Shown here piece by piece: positions 1 through 8,999 of a stretch of 64,000 nucleotides of DNA; the stretch's first letter is position 1, and every line of letters begins with the position of its first letter. The stretch comes from Myxococcales bacterium (GTDB lineage: Bacteria > Myxococcota_A > Polyangia > Polyangiales > Ga0077539): positions 1 through 64,000 of the forward strand of contig JAAFIF010000023.1 in the NCBI GenBank assembly GCA_013298625.1, given 5' to 3'. The notes beneath the pieces were generated by a model. It made no database searches. It had not been told where the DNA came from and saw only the letters and a program-made list of their open reading frames with translations. The position numbers and the translations under genes are program-made.

Positions 1-278
1 ACGAAGAGCACCGCCAGGTCCTCGCAGTCCCCGCCGGTCGCGATGGTCTCGTCGGCGTCTTGGAACACCTCGGCCCCAGGCGGATCCGCTCGGTATCCCA
101 CGCGGTGAACGAGCGCGAGCACCTGCGCCGCACGTTCGTGTGCAGGCGCCGTTGCGTCAACGATCGTCGCGAGCGCGCGCACCGTCGGTGTCGTGGTGGC
201 GTCGCGGGCGAGCTGCTCGAGCAGAGCCACGCGCGTCATCGGAGCGACCGTGTCCACGATGATCCAGCGCACTCGCAC
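1..278 (-). CDS. Transglutaminase-like protein, C-terminal part cut by window edge
   Basis: Reading the minus strand from a GTG at 278 gives an open frame running off the left edge. Near the edge it contains GGDCEDLAVLF, the typical cysteine-nucleophile context of the transglutaminase-like (papain-fold) superfamily, where GDC(E/D)D precedes a helix. Such domains are common in phage and island proteins as peptidases or amidases. The start is uncertain: ATG at 239 is another option, and the frame stays open upstream of 278. The gene is divergent from the next gene. The His and Asp of the catalytic triad would lie outside the window. Confidence 0.55.
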   Translation of the reverse strand, partial: MRVRWIIVDTVAPMTRVALLEQLARDATTTPTVRALATIVDATAPAHERAAQVLALVHRVGYRADPPGAEVFQDADETIATGGDCEDLAVLF

Positions 279-362
279 AGCGTGCGTCGCGAGCGAAGCT
301 GCCGAAAGCGATGCCGTACGAACGACTCGCTGACAGCGCTTGCGCGAGTGACGCACGTGCGT

Positions 363-1169
363 ATGGAGTCGGGCTCGATGAGCCTGCGCAAGAGCGACGA
401 GAATGCGATTCGTGGGACGCTCGGCGAAGTGCTGAAAGCGCGACGCGATCTCATGATGGAATCGCTCGATCGTCTCGTTCGGCAGTGTGACGCGAAGATC
501 CCGCGTGTGGCCCCGTCGCTCTTCGACGCACCGTTGACGGAGCAGCGCTGGATCGCGTTTCTGCGGGCGGAATCAGTGCGAGCGCGATGGAACGGAGATG
601 ACTTTCAGAAGCTCGCGGCGACCGTTCGGCTCGCGATTCGTCAGCCTCGCTGCAAGACGCTCGAAGAGATCGTCGAGCGGTGGTTGCCGGACGAAGACGC
701 GCTGCGCGAGGTCGTCATCGCGACGCGTCCCGCCGTCCACACATGGTGGAGCGATCCCTCGACGACGTTCGAAGTCGCGACGATCCGCGCGCTCTTCGCC
801 ACGCTCGAACCACACGAGCAACTGCACTGCACGGTCGCACGGGTGATCGCTTCCGCGCGCGACGAGCTCAGCGCGGAGTTCTATCGAGCGTGCGAAGCGG
901 AGCTCGCCCGAACACGCGATCCTGTGGCCGTTCAGGCGCTCGCTGCACGAGCGCGCGCTGCACTCGCGGCTCGAGAGCTCTCTTTCGGACTGCTCAGCTG
1001 CTTCGACGCCATTGCGCTCGGAGAGAGCTGGATTGGGTTCGGTTCGTCCCACTTCTACGACGCTCGAAAGGGCGACGTCGCGACGAGACAAGAGGACCTG
1101 AACCGCGCTGAGGCTACTCGCACGCACTATCCCACGCTGGATCTCGAGCTCTTGTGGCGAGCGCGCTGA
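363..1169 (+). CDS. Hypothetical protein, 268 aa
   Basis: I do not recognise a family. The product is a soluble, Ala/Arg/Glu-rich, mostly helical protein with no signal peptide or membrane segment. Its middle has a run of Trp- and Leu-containing helices and its C-terminus ends in a basic WRAR. An in-frame extension upstream to position 60 is Arg/His-rich and overlaps the divergent transglutaminase-like gene, so I start at ATG 363; ATG 378 is equally possible. It is followed after 84 bp by another rightward unknown gene, and both belong to the integrated element. Confidence 0.6.
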   Translation: MESGSMSLRKSDENAIRGTLGEVLKARRDLMMESLDRLVRQCDAKIPRVAPSLFDAPLTEQRWIAFLRAESVRARWNGDDFQKLAATVRLAIRQPRCKTLEEIVERWLPDEDALREVVIATRPAVHTWWSDPSTTFEVATIRALFATLEPHEQLHCTVARVIASARDELSAEFYRACEAELARTRDPVAVQALAARARAALAARELSFGLLSCFDAIALGESWIGFGSSHFYDARKGDVATRQEDLNRAEATRTHYPTLDLELLWRAR

Positions 1170-1253
1170 GCGTCGCGAGGCCGGGCGCCGCAAGCGAAGC
1201 CGTACGCGATTCTCCCATGGCATCGCTTTCGACCGTCGCCGAGCGCGCACACG

Positions 1254-2852
1254 ATGGGGCCGATGTTCGTTGCAGCGGCGAAGCCGAGGGCGAGAGCGGC
1301 GAGCGGCCCGAGCGCTGAGGGCGCCGCGGTGTTTCGTCGCTATCCCAAGCGCGACGCCGAGGGAAACATCGAGTGGATCCACTGGGCCGACCTCGAGCTC
1401 GCGAGCGCGTGGGCGAGAGAGGGCCTTCGCGCGCTCGATGCGTTCGTCGCGAAGCACACGCGGCCCGTCGACGATGCGCGCGTCCTCGAGGGCGGCGGCC
1501 GGGCTTCGATCAACAGCGACGCGCGGGAGGCGTTGCTCCCGTTGAACTATGCGTTTCAGGCGCTCAACGTTCCGCCGCTGCTCTCGTTGCCGAGCGAAGA
1601 GTTTGGCTGCGTGAACCTGCTGTGGTCCTTCGTCGCGATTCGGTCGGATCGCATCGAGGTACGGACGACAGTGCTCAGCGGGCCGGGCGCGTGCGTGAAG
1701 CCTCCTTCGCAAGCGGCGATGATCGCGCTGCGCCGTGCGGTCGCAGTGGACGAACTCGCGCACGATCAAGGAATCGTGGTGGACGTGCGCTCGCGGCAGC
1801 TGGTGTTTCGCGGGGGTTTCGACGCGGGGCTCGCGTTCAAGCGCGACGCTCCGCACAAGGACCGCGCGTACCTCGCGCTCTGGGCGCGCAAGCCGTGGGT
1901 GCTCGACCGCGGCGATGACGTCGAGTTCATCGTGGGCGAGCCCGCCGTGTGGGAGCGCGATCGCGTCGTTCGGCGGGTTCAGATGGCGCGGCCGTTCATC
2001 GAGCAGATCGCGCGCGACCCTTGGGAGGCGCTCGTGTCCGCGCGCGGTCGCGTTCGCGCGCACAACGACGGGCTCGCCGCTGAATGGATGGGGCAGCTAC
2101 CCGAGCTGTCGACTACGCGCAGCGCGATGGACGTGAACACCATCCGCGCGATCATGGACAGGATCGCCCAGGCCCGCTCGGAGCGATCGCTCGAGCAAGC
2201 CCGCGCCCAAGCGCGCGAAGGCCTCGCCACGGGCGCCGGCACCGCCGCCGGTGTCCTCGGAACGTTGTCTGCCATCGCCCCGCCCGCTGCCATCGTCCTT
2301 GCGCCCACTGGCGCTGTGCTCGCTGCCGTCGCCGCGCTCGCGGGGTTGTTTCTGCAGGTGATTCCGAGGCAGTGGTTGGCGATGGCGGAGGTGCTTCCGC
2401 CGAGGCTTCCGACGCCCAACATGATTTCTGGTGACGAGGGCGCGAACGAAGCTCCGACGATCGCCGTTCCAGCTTCACCCTCGTTCGATCGCTCTCGTTC
2501 GAAGCGCGGAACCGCTCCCTCACCGCTCGACCTCGAGCCCCTGCAGCTCGTCACCACGATGAGCGCGACCGTTGCTCTCCCGCGTGTATCGACGACCGTC
2601 GCTCCGTCGCATCGAACGCCGCTCGGTCCAACGACCATCGCCACGTTGCTCGAGCGAGCGCGCTCTGCGCCGATCGCAAACGACCCCATCCCGTTGTCAA
2701 CCGAGCCGCCCGTTCTCGCGTCGGGCCTCGACTCGCGATGGCTGTCGCAGCGCCAGTCCGCGCCCCCTTCTCCCAGCGCCGCACAGACGCTCGTCGCGAT
2801 CGGCCTCGGCGTCGGAGCGCTCGCGCTCGCCTGGCGCTACGCCGCTCGCTGA
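1254..2852 (+). CDS. Large hypothetical protein with central hydrophobic segments and C-terminal membrane anchor, 532 aa
   Basis: No family is recognised. Residues 1-300 look soluble and globular, with a conserved-looking region rich in Trp and acidic residues. About residues 325-370 form an Ala/Gly/Pro-rich hydrophobic stretch long enough for one or two membrane helices. A Pro/Ser/Thr-rich low-complexity linker follows, and the last 20 residues form a single hydrophobic helix ending in basic residues, like a tail anchor. ATG 1263 is an alternative start. It converges on the cysteine-rich lipoprotein gene with only a few bases between stops. Within the element it could be cargo or a virion/membrane protein. 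Confidence 0.65.
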   Translation: MGPMFVAAAKPRARAASGPSAEGAAVFRRYPKRDAEGNIEWIHWADLELASAWAREGLRALDAFVAKHTRPVDDARVLEGGGRASINSDAREALLPLNYAFQALNVPPLLSLPSEEFGCVNLLWSFVAIRSDRIEVRTTVLSGPGACVKPPSQAAMIALRRAVAVDELAHDQGIVVDVRSRQLVFRGGFDAGLAFKRDAPHKDRAYLALWARKPWVLDRGDDVEFIVGEPAVWERDRVVRRVQMARPFIEQIARDPWEALVSARGRVRAHNDGLAAEWMGQLPELSTTRSAMDVNTIRAIMDRIAQARSERSLEQARAQAREGLATGAGTAAGVLGTLSAIAPPAAIVLAPTGAVLAAVAALAGLFLQVIPRQWLAMAEVLPPRLPTPNMISGDEGANEAPTIAVPASPSFDRSRSKRGTAPSPLDLEPLQLVTTMSATVALPRVSTTVAPSHRTPLGPTTIATLLERARSAPIANDPIPLSTEPPVLASGLDSRWLSQRQSAPPSPSAAQTLVAIGLGVGALALAWRYAAR

Positions 2853-2859
2853 CCGGCGC

Positions 2860-3204
2860 TCACGGCCACTGGCATCGCCCGGTCGACGCGGTCGCGCTGC
2901 TCGGAACGCAGGTCATCCCCGTGGGGCAGATCGTTCCGAGGTTGCGGTCGCAACCGAGCGCGCATCGCCCGTTGGTGTCGCACGCTGGGATCGCGTCCCC
3001 TGTAGCACCGCGCGGACACTCTTCGTTGCGCGTGCACGGCGGCGCACAGGTCCCGTTCGCCCCCGCGTCGGGGACGACGCACGCTGTGTTTCCCAGGCAC
3101 GCGGTCGGAGCACCGCAGGACGCGTAGACCGAAGTCGGCTGCGTCGGCGCGCACGCCCCGAGCGCAGCGAGCACGAAGGCAAGCACGGCAGTACGAGTGG
3201 TCAT
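2860..3204 (-). CDS. Small cysteine-rich secreted lipoprotein, 114 aa
   Basis: The start at 3204 gives MTTRTAVLAF followed by a hydrophobic core and the lipobox LGAC, so the mature protein should be lipid-anchored. The rest is short and contains about a dozen cysteines in spaced pairs, with motifs such as CAPPC and CPTGMTC. This resembles the cysteine-rich surface domains frequent in myxobacterial lipoproteins. An upstream in-frame ATG at 3234 would bury the signal peptide and is rejected. It is the last gene of the leftward series in the element. Its function is unknown; many disulfides in the periplasm or at the surface are likely. Confidence 0.65.
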   Translation of the reverse strand: MTTRTAVLAFVLAALGACAPTQPTSVYASCGAPTACLGNTACVVPDAGANGTCAPPCTRNEECPRGATGDAIPACDTNGRCALGCDRNLGTICPTGMTCVPSSATASTGRCQWP

Positions 3205-3262
3205 CGGCGCCGAGCCTGCACGAGACGAATGCACACTGCAACGCGGTCCTTCCCCGCGGCGC

Positions 3263-4186
3263 TCACGGCTTCGCTTGCGCCATCTCGTTGAGCACGCCTG
3301 CGACGATCTCTTTCGCGCTGTCCTTCATCAGCGGCGCGATCAGCTCGGCGAGCTTGCTCTGCAGCGACGGAAGGGCCGCGAGCGCGACGGGCGCCTTCTC
3401 GAGCAGCGACTCGAGCAGTGCTCCGTCACCATCGTCCTTCGTGTCGCGATCGCGCTCCTCGCGGCGCGCGCGGCGATCAGCGCGTTCGAGCTCGCGCTCT
3501 CGTTCGCGATCGATGCGGTCGATCCAGCGCATCATCATCTGCTGGTCCATCGGCGTGGGCGGAGCAGCTCCGCGCACGGTGGCCTCGACCATGCGCACCA
3601 TCCGCTCGCTCATGTTGTTGGCATCTTCGCGGGTGCGCTGGGCCTCTTGCTGCATCGCGATGCGCTGCGCCTCGAGCTGCTTCTCCGCGCGCTCGTTGTT
3701 GGCCTGCATCATCGCGAGCATGGCCTGGACGTTCGCGTCGAGGCCACGGACAGCGAGCACACCGGGAGCAGCTTGCTCGACAGCAGGGCGTTGCTCCGCG
3801 GACATCGGCGTGGGCGAGGGGAGGGCGGGCTTCGGCGATGCTTCCGGTTGAACGAACTCCTTGGGCTTGCCCATGAGCTCGAGGCGCATGCCGCCGACGG
3901 TGCGGCCCTTCGCGCCAACCGCGCGGAGGTCGTAGGTTCCGCCGCCACAGCGCTCGGCGATGGTGACCTCGTCGGTGGTGATCGGGTCGAAGCGCTCGGG
4001 CCACACTTGATAACGTGTGCGCTTGTCCGAGCCGGGCCGCGCGGCGCTGTCGTCGATCACCCGTTGCGCGAGGATGTAGTCGATCGCGCCGAGCGGGGCG
4101 TCGGGAAACAGCGGGTATACCGGCGGAAACGCGGGCGAGTCGGGGGCGTTGCTGTCGTCGTGCTGTGCAGTGCGTTGGCTTGTCAT
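3263..4186 (-). CDS. Hypothetical coiled-coil protein, 307 aa
   Basis: I start at ATG 4186 rather than the upstream ATG at 4234. Residues 1-120 are Pro-rich and then globular, with a GGTYDLRAVG stretch that could be beta structure. Residues 120-150 are a Pro/Ala linker. From about 165 to 265 the protein is strongly helical with Met, Gln, Glu and Arg heptads (LEAQRIAMQQEAQRT and a run of alternating Arg and Glu), typical of a coiled coil. The C-terminus is a hydrophobic-helical tail. There is no signal peptide. This layout suits a phage structural, scaffold or DNA-handling protein, but no family is recognised. Confidence 0.6.
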   Translation of the reverse strand: MTSQRTAQHDDSNAPDSPAFPPVYPLFPDAPLGAIDYILAQRVIDDSAARPGSDKRTRYQVWPERFDPITTDEVTIAERCGGGTYDLRAVGAKGRTVGGMRLELMGKPKEFVQPEASPKPALPSPTPMSAEQRPAVEQAAPGVLAVRGLDANVQAMLAMMQANNERAEKQLEAQRIAMQQEAQRTREDANNMSERMVRMVEATVRGAAPPTPMDQQMMMRWIDRIDRERERELERADRRARREERDRDTKDDGDGALLESLLEKAPVALAALPSLQSKLAELIAPLMKDSAKEIVAGVLNEMAQAKP

Positions 4187-4249
4187 GAGCACGGGTAGTG
4201 CTCGATCTTTGCCGACACAAGTCGGCTTCTGCATTCTCGCGACGCGCGG

Positions 4250-5227
4250 CTAACTCTGCGGTCTGCGCGGTTGCCGCGTTCTGACGGACTTTCCTCGTGC
4301 CGACGCCGCCATGGATTGTGCTTGCGCGAGTTCGCTGCGGTAGGACCGGGCCGCGAGGCCATCGCCGTTCAGGTCGATCGGTCGAGGCGCTGCAGGTCGA
4401 CTGTTCAACGCGGCGATGTGTTCGCGGTGCTTCGCGAGGTCCTCCTCACGCGGTGGGTGCCCTACGACGTTGAGATGTGTCGCGATCTGCGACACGCAGA
4501 GTCGAGCCTCGTGCGGCGCGATTCCGCGAACGCTCGTCATCACTCCGTCGTCGAGCCAGAAGATCTGGTCGCATTCGGCGCGGCCTTCCGCGGCCGCGGC
4601 AGCCCGCGAGATGGATCCCAAGTCTGCGATGGTTCGACGCCCGAACCCAATGAGCATCTCAGGGTCGTAGTGCTCCGTGTCGGGATCCGTGACGGCGCCC
4701 AGCGTGGCGAGCGCGCCAATCTTGGCGAACACCGACTCGGACTCGTCGAGACCGAGCGGCGTGACGAGCCGCAGACTGAGGCATGCGTTGGCGACCCAAT
4801 CCATCACCTTGGCGAACTCCACGCGTTCGCCCCACTGAATCGCGAGCTGCGCTGGTGCCGCCGCGAGCGCGAGCGCGCGTGCGTACCTCGTGATCGGTCC
4901 GGGAGCGTTGTCGAGGAGCCGACGCGCCATCGCGTGCGATGCCGAAGCTCGTTCGACGAGCGACTCCATCGATGGTGCAGGGGGACGGAGCGGCGGCGAA
5001 CTGCGTTGCGCCGACGCGTTCGGCTGCTCACGCAGGGTGCGCGTACGCTCGCGCGGGTCCATCCACGGGACGGCGTCTTCACTCGCGAGCGTGGCCTCGA
5101 TGCGCCCACACTCGCGAACGTGCGCGAGGACTCGCGCGGTGGCGACGAGTCGACCATCGTCGTTGCGGAGTTGATCGAGGTCGTTGAGTAGCGCACGAGA
5201 CAGCCGACCGAGTTGCTCGTCGTTCAT
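4250..5227 (-). CDS. Hypothetical protein, 325 aa
   Basis: The real start is ATG 5227 (MNDEQLGRLSRALL). The longer open frame upstream to 6187 is the shadow of the neighbouring gene. The product is a soluble helical protein. Residues 1-60 look like a helical bundle, 60-100 are Pro/Ser-rich, and 110-270 are a globular Ala-rich domain with several Trp. The tail is basic and Arg/Pro-rich. No motif identifies a function. It lies 63 bp upstream of the coiled-coil protein gene and probably shares its transcript in the leftward operon of the element. Confidence 0.6.
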   Translation of the reverse strand: MNDEQLGRLSRALLNDLDQLRNDDGRLVATARVLAHVRECGRIEATLASEDAVPWMDPRERTRTLREQPNASAQRSSPPLRPPAPSMESLVERASASHAMARRLLDNAPGPITRYARALALAAAPAQLAIQWGERVEFAKVMDWVANACLSLRLVTPLGLDESESVFAKIGALATLGAVTDPDTEHYDPEMLIGFGRRTIADLGSISRAAAAAEGRAECDQIFWLDDGVMTSVRGIAPHEARLCVSQIATHLNVVGHPPREEDLAKHREHIAALNSRPAAPRPIDLNGDGLAARSYRSELAQAQSMAASARGKSVRTRQPRRPQS

Positions 5228-5367
5228 GGATCGAAGTGTAAAGAGACGGCGATGGGCGTGCTGACCGATCCATCGCGTGGTGACAGGAAATGACAGCGTC
5301 TTGAACGCATTCCCGAGGCAGTGTGTCTCTGACGTGCTTCGCGATGCGCCTCCCTGCTCGGGCAGGC

Positions 5368-6111
5368 TCACGGTGATGCTTGCGTTGTGCTTCGTTCTCC
5401 GCCGAGCCGTCCGCTCGCCGCCCACGCCGCCATCCGCGCGTTGCGCGCCTGCACGAACGCTGTGCTGCGCTCCATGAAGCCGCGGTACGTCGCGACGTCC
5501 TGCGGAATCGCGCTCGACGCAAAGCCATCGAACGGCGCGAAGAACGCGACGTCCGCTCCCTCTTCGCTCACCAAGTCCTGCAGCAAGAAGAAGTCTACGT
5601 ATCCACGAAAGTCGCCGAACAGCGCGAAGAAGTCGCGATATCGCAGGAGCGTCTCCCCGAGCGGGCTCTTCTCTCCGAGGTAGTGCCGTCGAATGCACTC
5701 GAGGGTGAGATCCATTCGATCGCCGATCACCGTCCGCAGCAGCCCGCGCGTGGCGTTGATTGTCGGCTTCCGGTCCACCTGGTTGCCGGGGAATACCATC
5801 ATCCCGCCGATCGTGTATCCGACCGCAAAGAACCGCGCGAGCTGCGCAGGCAAGAACGCGTCGAGCACCTTGGGCTTCACGCCCCAGCGCGTGTACGTCT
5901 GGATCACGGAGTCGCTCGAGAGCCAGAACTCTCCCGCGTCCGAGCGATGGTGCAGGTACGTCCCTTTCGTCGTGACGTCGAGCTCGAACACGCGTCCGTC
6001 TGGCAGCGGCTTGCTCCACAGGAACTGGTGATATCGCCGCAGCGTTGCGCTGTACGCGTCGGGGTCGCGCCCTCCCGCATCGAGCCGAAAGTCGAACGTC
6101 GTGTCGATCAT
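5368..6111 (-). CDS. DUF6994-like protein, 247 aa
   Basis: The start MIDTTFDFRLD followed by DPDAYSATLRRYHQFLWSK and later YLHHRSD and SDSVIQTYTRW matches my memory of the DUF6994 family, which begins with the same D-TFDFR, LR-YH--LWSK and YL-HRS-LGEF motifs. Family members are soluble proteins of about this size with no known activity. Residues 120-215 are rich in conserved-looking Phe, Tyr and Arg. It lies in the leftward gene series of the element and may be a cargo gene. Family recognition comes from recalled motifs and was not searched. Confidence 0.65.
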   Translation of the reverse strand: MIDTTFDFRLDAGGRDPDAYSATLRRYHQFLWSKPLPDGRVFELDVTTKGTYLHHRSDAGEFWLSSDSVIQTYTRWGVKPKVLDAFLPAQLARFFAVGYTIGGMMVFPGNQVDRKPTINATRGLLRTVIGDRMDLTLECIRRHYLGEKSPLGETLLRYRDFFALFGDFRGYVDFFLLQDLVSEEGADVAFFAPFDGFASSAIPQDVATYRGFMERSTAFVQARNARMAAWAASGRLGGERSTTQASP

Positions 6112-6268
6112 CGGATGTCGCTCGCGCGGAGATCGTACTCGGCCGACGCTGCTGTGTCCGGCGCAGCGCCGACACGGCAGAGGTCACCGGAAGCCCGCGA
6201 CGGACGCCGTCAGTGCACCCGGCAGCTCGCCAGCTTCCTCGCCGCTGCGCCGCTCCGCGCCGCTCGCA

Positions 6269-6661
6269 TCACGCCGGTCGCAGCTCTCGCCCCCGCCCAA
6301 TCTTCCCTCTCCGCACCCTCTCGACCCGATCGCGCTCTTCCCCCAATCGCCCGATCGCGTCCTCGCTCAGCTCGACGCCCAATCTTCTCGCGGCCTCGCT
6401 GACCCAGCGCCTCGATCGCCCCACGGCCCGCGCGACCCGATCGACCCGCGCCCGGTGCTCCCGGCGCTCGTCCCGCTTCGCGCGCACCATCCGCTCGATG
6501 TCCCCGTCGCTCACTTCACGCAGCGACAACCCCGCCCTTCGCACAATCGCCCGCACGCCCTCGTAGCGCGCGCCCGTCCTGTGCTCGATCCACGCCCGCC
6601 TGTAGCACCGCTGAAACGACCGCTGTCTCCCGCTGCGCGCGCCGCTCCGCCCGCCGCTCAT
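6269..6661 (-). CDS. Small basic protein, 130 aa, coupled to upstream gene
   Basis: ATG 6661 overlaps the stop of the upstream gene in an ATGA arrangement, a strong sign of translational coupling. The product is extremely Arg-rich and helical, with sequence such as WIEHRTGARYEGVRAI and AVGRSRRWVSEAARRLG. The second looks like a helix-turn-helix, so a DNA-binding role is plausible. A longer open frame starting at 7015 overlaps two real genes and is rejected. It sits directly downstream of the replication genes of the element. Confidence 0.6.
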   Translation of the reverse strand: MSGGRSGARSGRQRSFQRCYRRAWIEHRTGARYEGVRAIVRRAGLSLREVSDGDIERMVRAKRDERREHRARVDRVARAVGRSRRWVSEAARRLGVELSEDAIGRLGEERDRVERVRRGKIGRGRELRPA

Positions 6662-6996
6662 TCGCCGCTCTCCCGCCAGCACCACGCGATGCCCTCCGCC
6701 CGCTGTCGCTCGATCCCCGCGTCGAACTCGAGGATCGCCGCACGCTCGTCCCACGCCTCTCGCGCCCGCTCGCTCGCGCCGCGGACCCACTCGCGCACGT
6801 CCCCCTCGAGCACCCGCGCCACGTCGCCCGCGCGCTCGCGCACCACCGCTCGCCAGCCCTCTGCGGCCGCGCTCGGCGCCCGCCCGTCGGTCCTGCGCAC
6901 TCGCACGCGCCCGTCTCTCACCGAGACCTCCCAGCCCGCTGCATGCGCCTCTGCGAGCGCGTGCCCGATCGCCGCGTCGCTCACGGTTCCTCCCAC
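6658..6996 (-). CDS. Small protein with TubC-docking-like N-terminus, 112 aa
   Basis: The product begins with a helix, then a short beta hairpin (WEVSVRDGRVRVRR), then helices ending VVRERAGDVARVL. That order resembles the small TubC N-terminal docking-type domains that occur beside phage primase and helicase genes in GC-rich bacteria. The gene overlaps the end of the helicase gene and ends in an ATGA overlap with the next gene, so it belongs to the replication operon. GTG at 6984 is an alternative start. No enzymatic motif is visible. Association with the replisome is inferred from position only. Confidence 0.6.
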   Translation of the reverse strand: MGGTVSDAAIGHALAEAHAAGWEVSVRDGRVRVRRTDGRAPSAAAEGWRAVVRERAGDVARVLEGDVREWVRGASERAREAWDERAAILEFDAGIERQRAEGIAWCWRESGE

Positions 6997-8999
6997 CCGT
7001 CATCGAGCTCCACATCCAGCAGCGGAACCTCTTCTTCCGCCACCCTCCCTGCGACTGTCCCTGCCGCGTTCGCCGCAGATTCTCTGCGCTCGTTCACGTC
7101 AGAGGGAGGGCAGGGATAGTTGTCTCGATGATCCGCGTACGCGAGAGAAGCCTCGCTCTTCTCGTCCGCGCGCGTACCCGCTCCCGCGGGCGCCCGCGTA
7201 TCCGTCGTGATGCCGGCGCAACCCTCCCTACTGTCCCTGTCGCGCGCTTCGTCGCCGAAATCACTGCCCATCGTCTCAGGGACACCCGCCTCGTGCTCGT
7301 CCCTGTCATCCCTCCCTGAGCTCCGATCGTTCGGCTCGCGCAGCACGAGCCCTCGGTAGACCATCCGTCCGTCGCTCTTCACCTTCGCGAACTGCGACCG
7401 CGCCGACATCCGTTCGCCGAACGCCGTCTGGCTCCCCGAGCTCTCGCCGCGCGCTTCGCACCAGTCGCTCCACGCCCGGTACAACACGCTCGCTGCGACA
7501 CGCGCGCCGTCCAACACGCGCGTTCGCTCTTCGAGAAACTGCCCCAGTCGATCGCTCTCGTTGCGGTAGCCCTCCGTCGCGGCGCGGATCGCCGCGGGCG
7601 GCGCGAGGCCCTGGTCGCTCCACGCGATCGCGCCGCGGATGACCCACGCGAGGATGCCCTCGGCTTCGCCGCGCAGCTTGTCCGCGAGGTGCGGGTCCTT
7701 CTCGTGCTCGGGGATCTGCACGGCCCACGGAATCAAGTGCACGCGCCGCCAGAACGCGTGGCTGTTCTCGCGCACCTCGGGGCGGTTGTTCGTGCACACC
7801 GAGAGCTTGTGCGTGATCGTGAATTCGAAGAAGTCCTGCCGCATGTAGCGCGCGGTCATCTTCGTGTCGCCGGTGAGCTGTTTGACTGCGTTCTCGTTCC
7901 AGCCCTTGCCTCCGGCGGTCTCGCTCACGAGGGCGTGACGCAGTCCGCACAGCTGCGCGCGCTCGGTCGGGTGCGCCTCCTGTCCCGATCGCGCCAGCAG
8001 CACGTCGCTCGGAATGATCCTCGCGTACTGCCCCAACACGTGATTGATCGCCTCGACGAAGGTGCTCTTGCCGTTCGCGCCCGTCCCCCAGTGCACGACC
8101 AGGCACTGCTCGAGCGTGCAACCCGTCGCGCAGTAGCCGCACCAGCGCTGCAAAAACGCTCGCACTTCGGCGTCGGGCTGCACGCGCTCGAGAAATGCCT
8201 CGAACGCCGTGGCCTTCGCGTCCGGCTCGAACGCAACCGAGACAGCCCTCGAGCACAGCGCGTTCGGATCGTGTGGTCGAAGCGCGCCAGAGCGCAGGTC
8301 GATCATCCCGTTCGCGCAGTTGAGGACCTGCTCGTCGCGATCGAATCCCTCCGCGTGCACGCGCAGCAACGAACGTCCCCGCGCAAGGTCGACGATCGCC
8401 ATGATCTTGGCTCGCGAGCAGAGCTGCTCGGCGGTTCGCATTCGCTTCGCCGCGTCGAACTCATCGTCGGCGTCTGCCTCGGCCGCCAACGTGCGCGCGA
8501 ACTCCTGCGCGCATCGGAGCGCCGCTTCGGCGTCGAACTCCCAGTGCGTCCCCGTCCACGCATGCCATCCGCGCTCGGGAACGAATCGCACGCGATCGCG
8601 GTAATCCTCGGCGAATCGAGCGGCGTTCCACGCGTCGGTGTAGCGCTCGCGCACGTCGAGCGGCGTCGGTGGCGCGCCGTCGTTCGACGCTGCTCGGGAC
8701 GCTCGTCGGCGATGCTCGTTGAGCGCGCGCTCCCAACCGGCGACGTCCGCGCGCGCTCGCTTCAGAGCCATGCGAACGCGCTGCATCGTCAGGTCGTCCA
8801 CGCCGCGCAACGGCGCCACGAGCGCCAGCGCCGCAGGCTCCCACGCAGCCAGCGGATCCCGCTCGATCTGCTCGAGCAGGTTCGCGATCGCCTCGCGTCC
8901 GTCACTGCTCGGCTTCGCGGTGCCTCGCGCTGATGCGAGCTCGTCCGATGCGACGAGCCGAACGCCGGGCGGGAGGTCGTCGTCCATCGCCGTCGTCAT
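6981..8999 (-). CDS. Phage/plasmid primase-helicase, D5-type SF3 ATPase, 672 aa
   Basis: This is a replicative helicase of the P4/D5 family, expected to unwind the origin of the element. Residues about 120-300 form a D5_N-like domain (NCANGMIDLRSG is typical). The Walker A motif WGTGANGKST lies at about residues 304-313. It is followed by SETAGGKGWNENAVKQLTGD, MTARYMRQDFFEF and CTNNRPEV, the SF3 B', C and sensor region. FWRRVHLIPW is another family hallmark. The last 120 residues are a disordered acidic tail. The start at 8999 overlaps the stop of the upstream primase gene by ATGA; a longer frame to 10016 is a shadow. Separate toprim and helicase genes replace the fused alpha-type primase. 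Confidence 0.9.
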   Translation of the reverse strand: MTTAMDDDLPPGVRLVASDELASARGTAKPSSDGREAIANLLEQIERDPLAAWEPAALALVAPLRGVDDLTMQRVRMALKRARADVAGWERALNEHRRRASRAASNDGAPPTPLDVRERYTDAWNAARFAEDYRDRVRFVPERGWHAWTGTHWEFDAEAALRCAQEFARTLAAEADADDEFDAAKRMRTAEQLCSRAKIMAIVDLARGRSLLRVHAEGFDRDEQVLNCANGMIDLRSGALRPHDPNALCSRAVSVAFEPDAKATAFEAFLERVQPDAEVRAFLQRWCGYCATGCTLEQCLVVHWGTGANGKSTFVEAINHVLGQYARIIPSDVLLARSGQEAHPTERAQLCGLRHALVSETAGGKGWNENAVKQLTGDTKMTARYMRQDFFEFTITHKLSVCTNNRPEVRENSHAFWRRVHLIPWAVQIPEHEKDPHLADKLRGEAEGILAWVIRGAIAWSDQGLAPPAAIRAATEGYRNESDRLGQFLEERTRVLDGARVAASVLYRAWSDWCEARGESSGSQTAFGERMSARSQFAKVKSDGRMVYRGLVLREPNDRSSGRDDRDEHEAGVPETMGSDFGDEARDRDSREGCAGITTDTRAPAGAGTRADEKSEASLAYADHRDNYPCPPSDVNERRESAANAAGTVAGRVAEEEVPLLDVELDDGWEEP

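Noticed and set aside
6662-7015. N-terminal extension of the 130-aa basic protein
   Set aside because: It overlaps two better-supported genes in another frame; the ATGA overlap at 6661 marks the true start.
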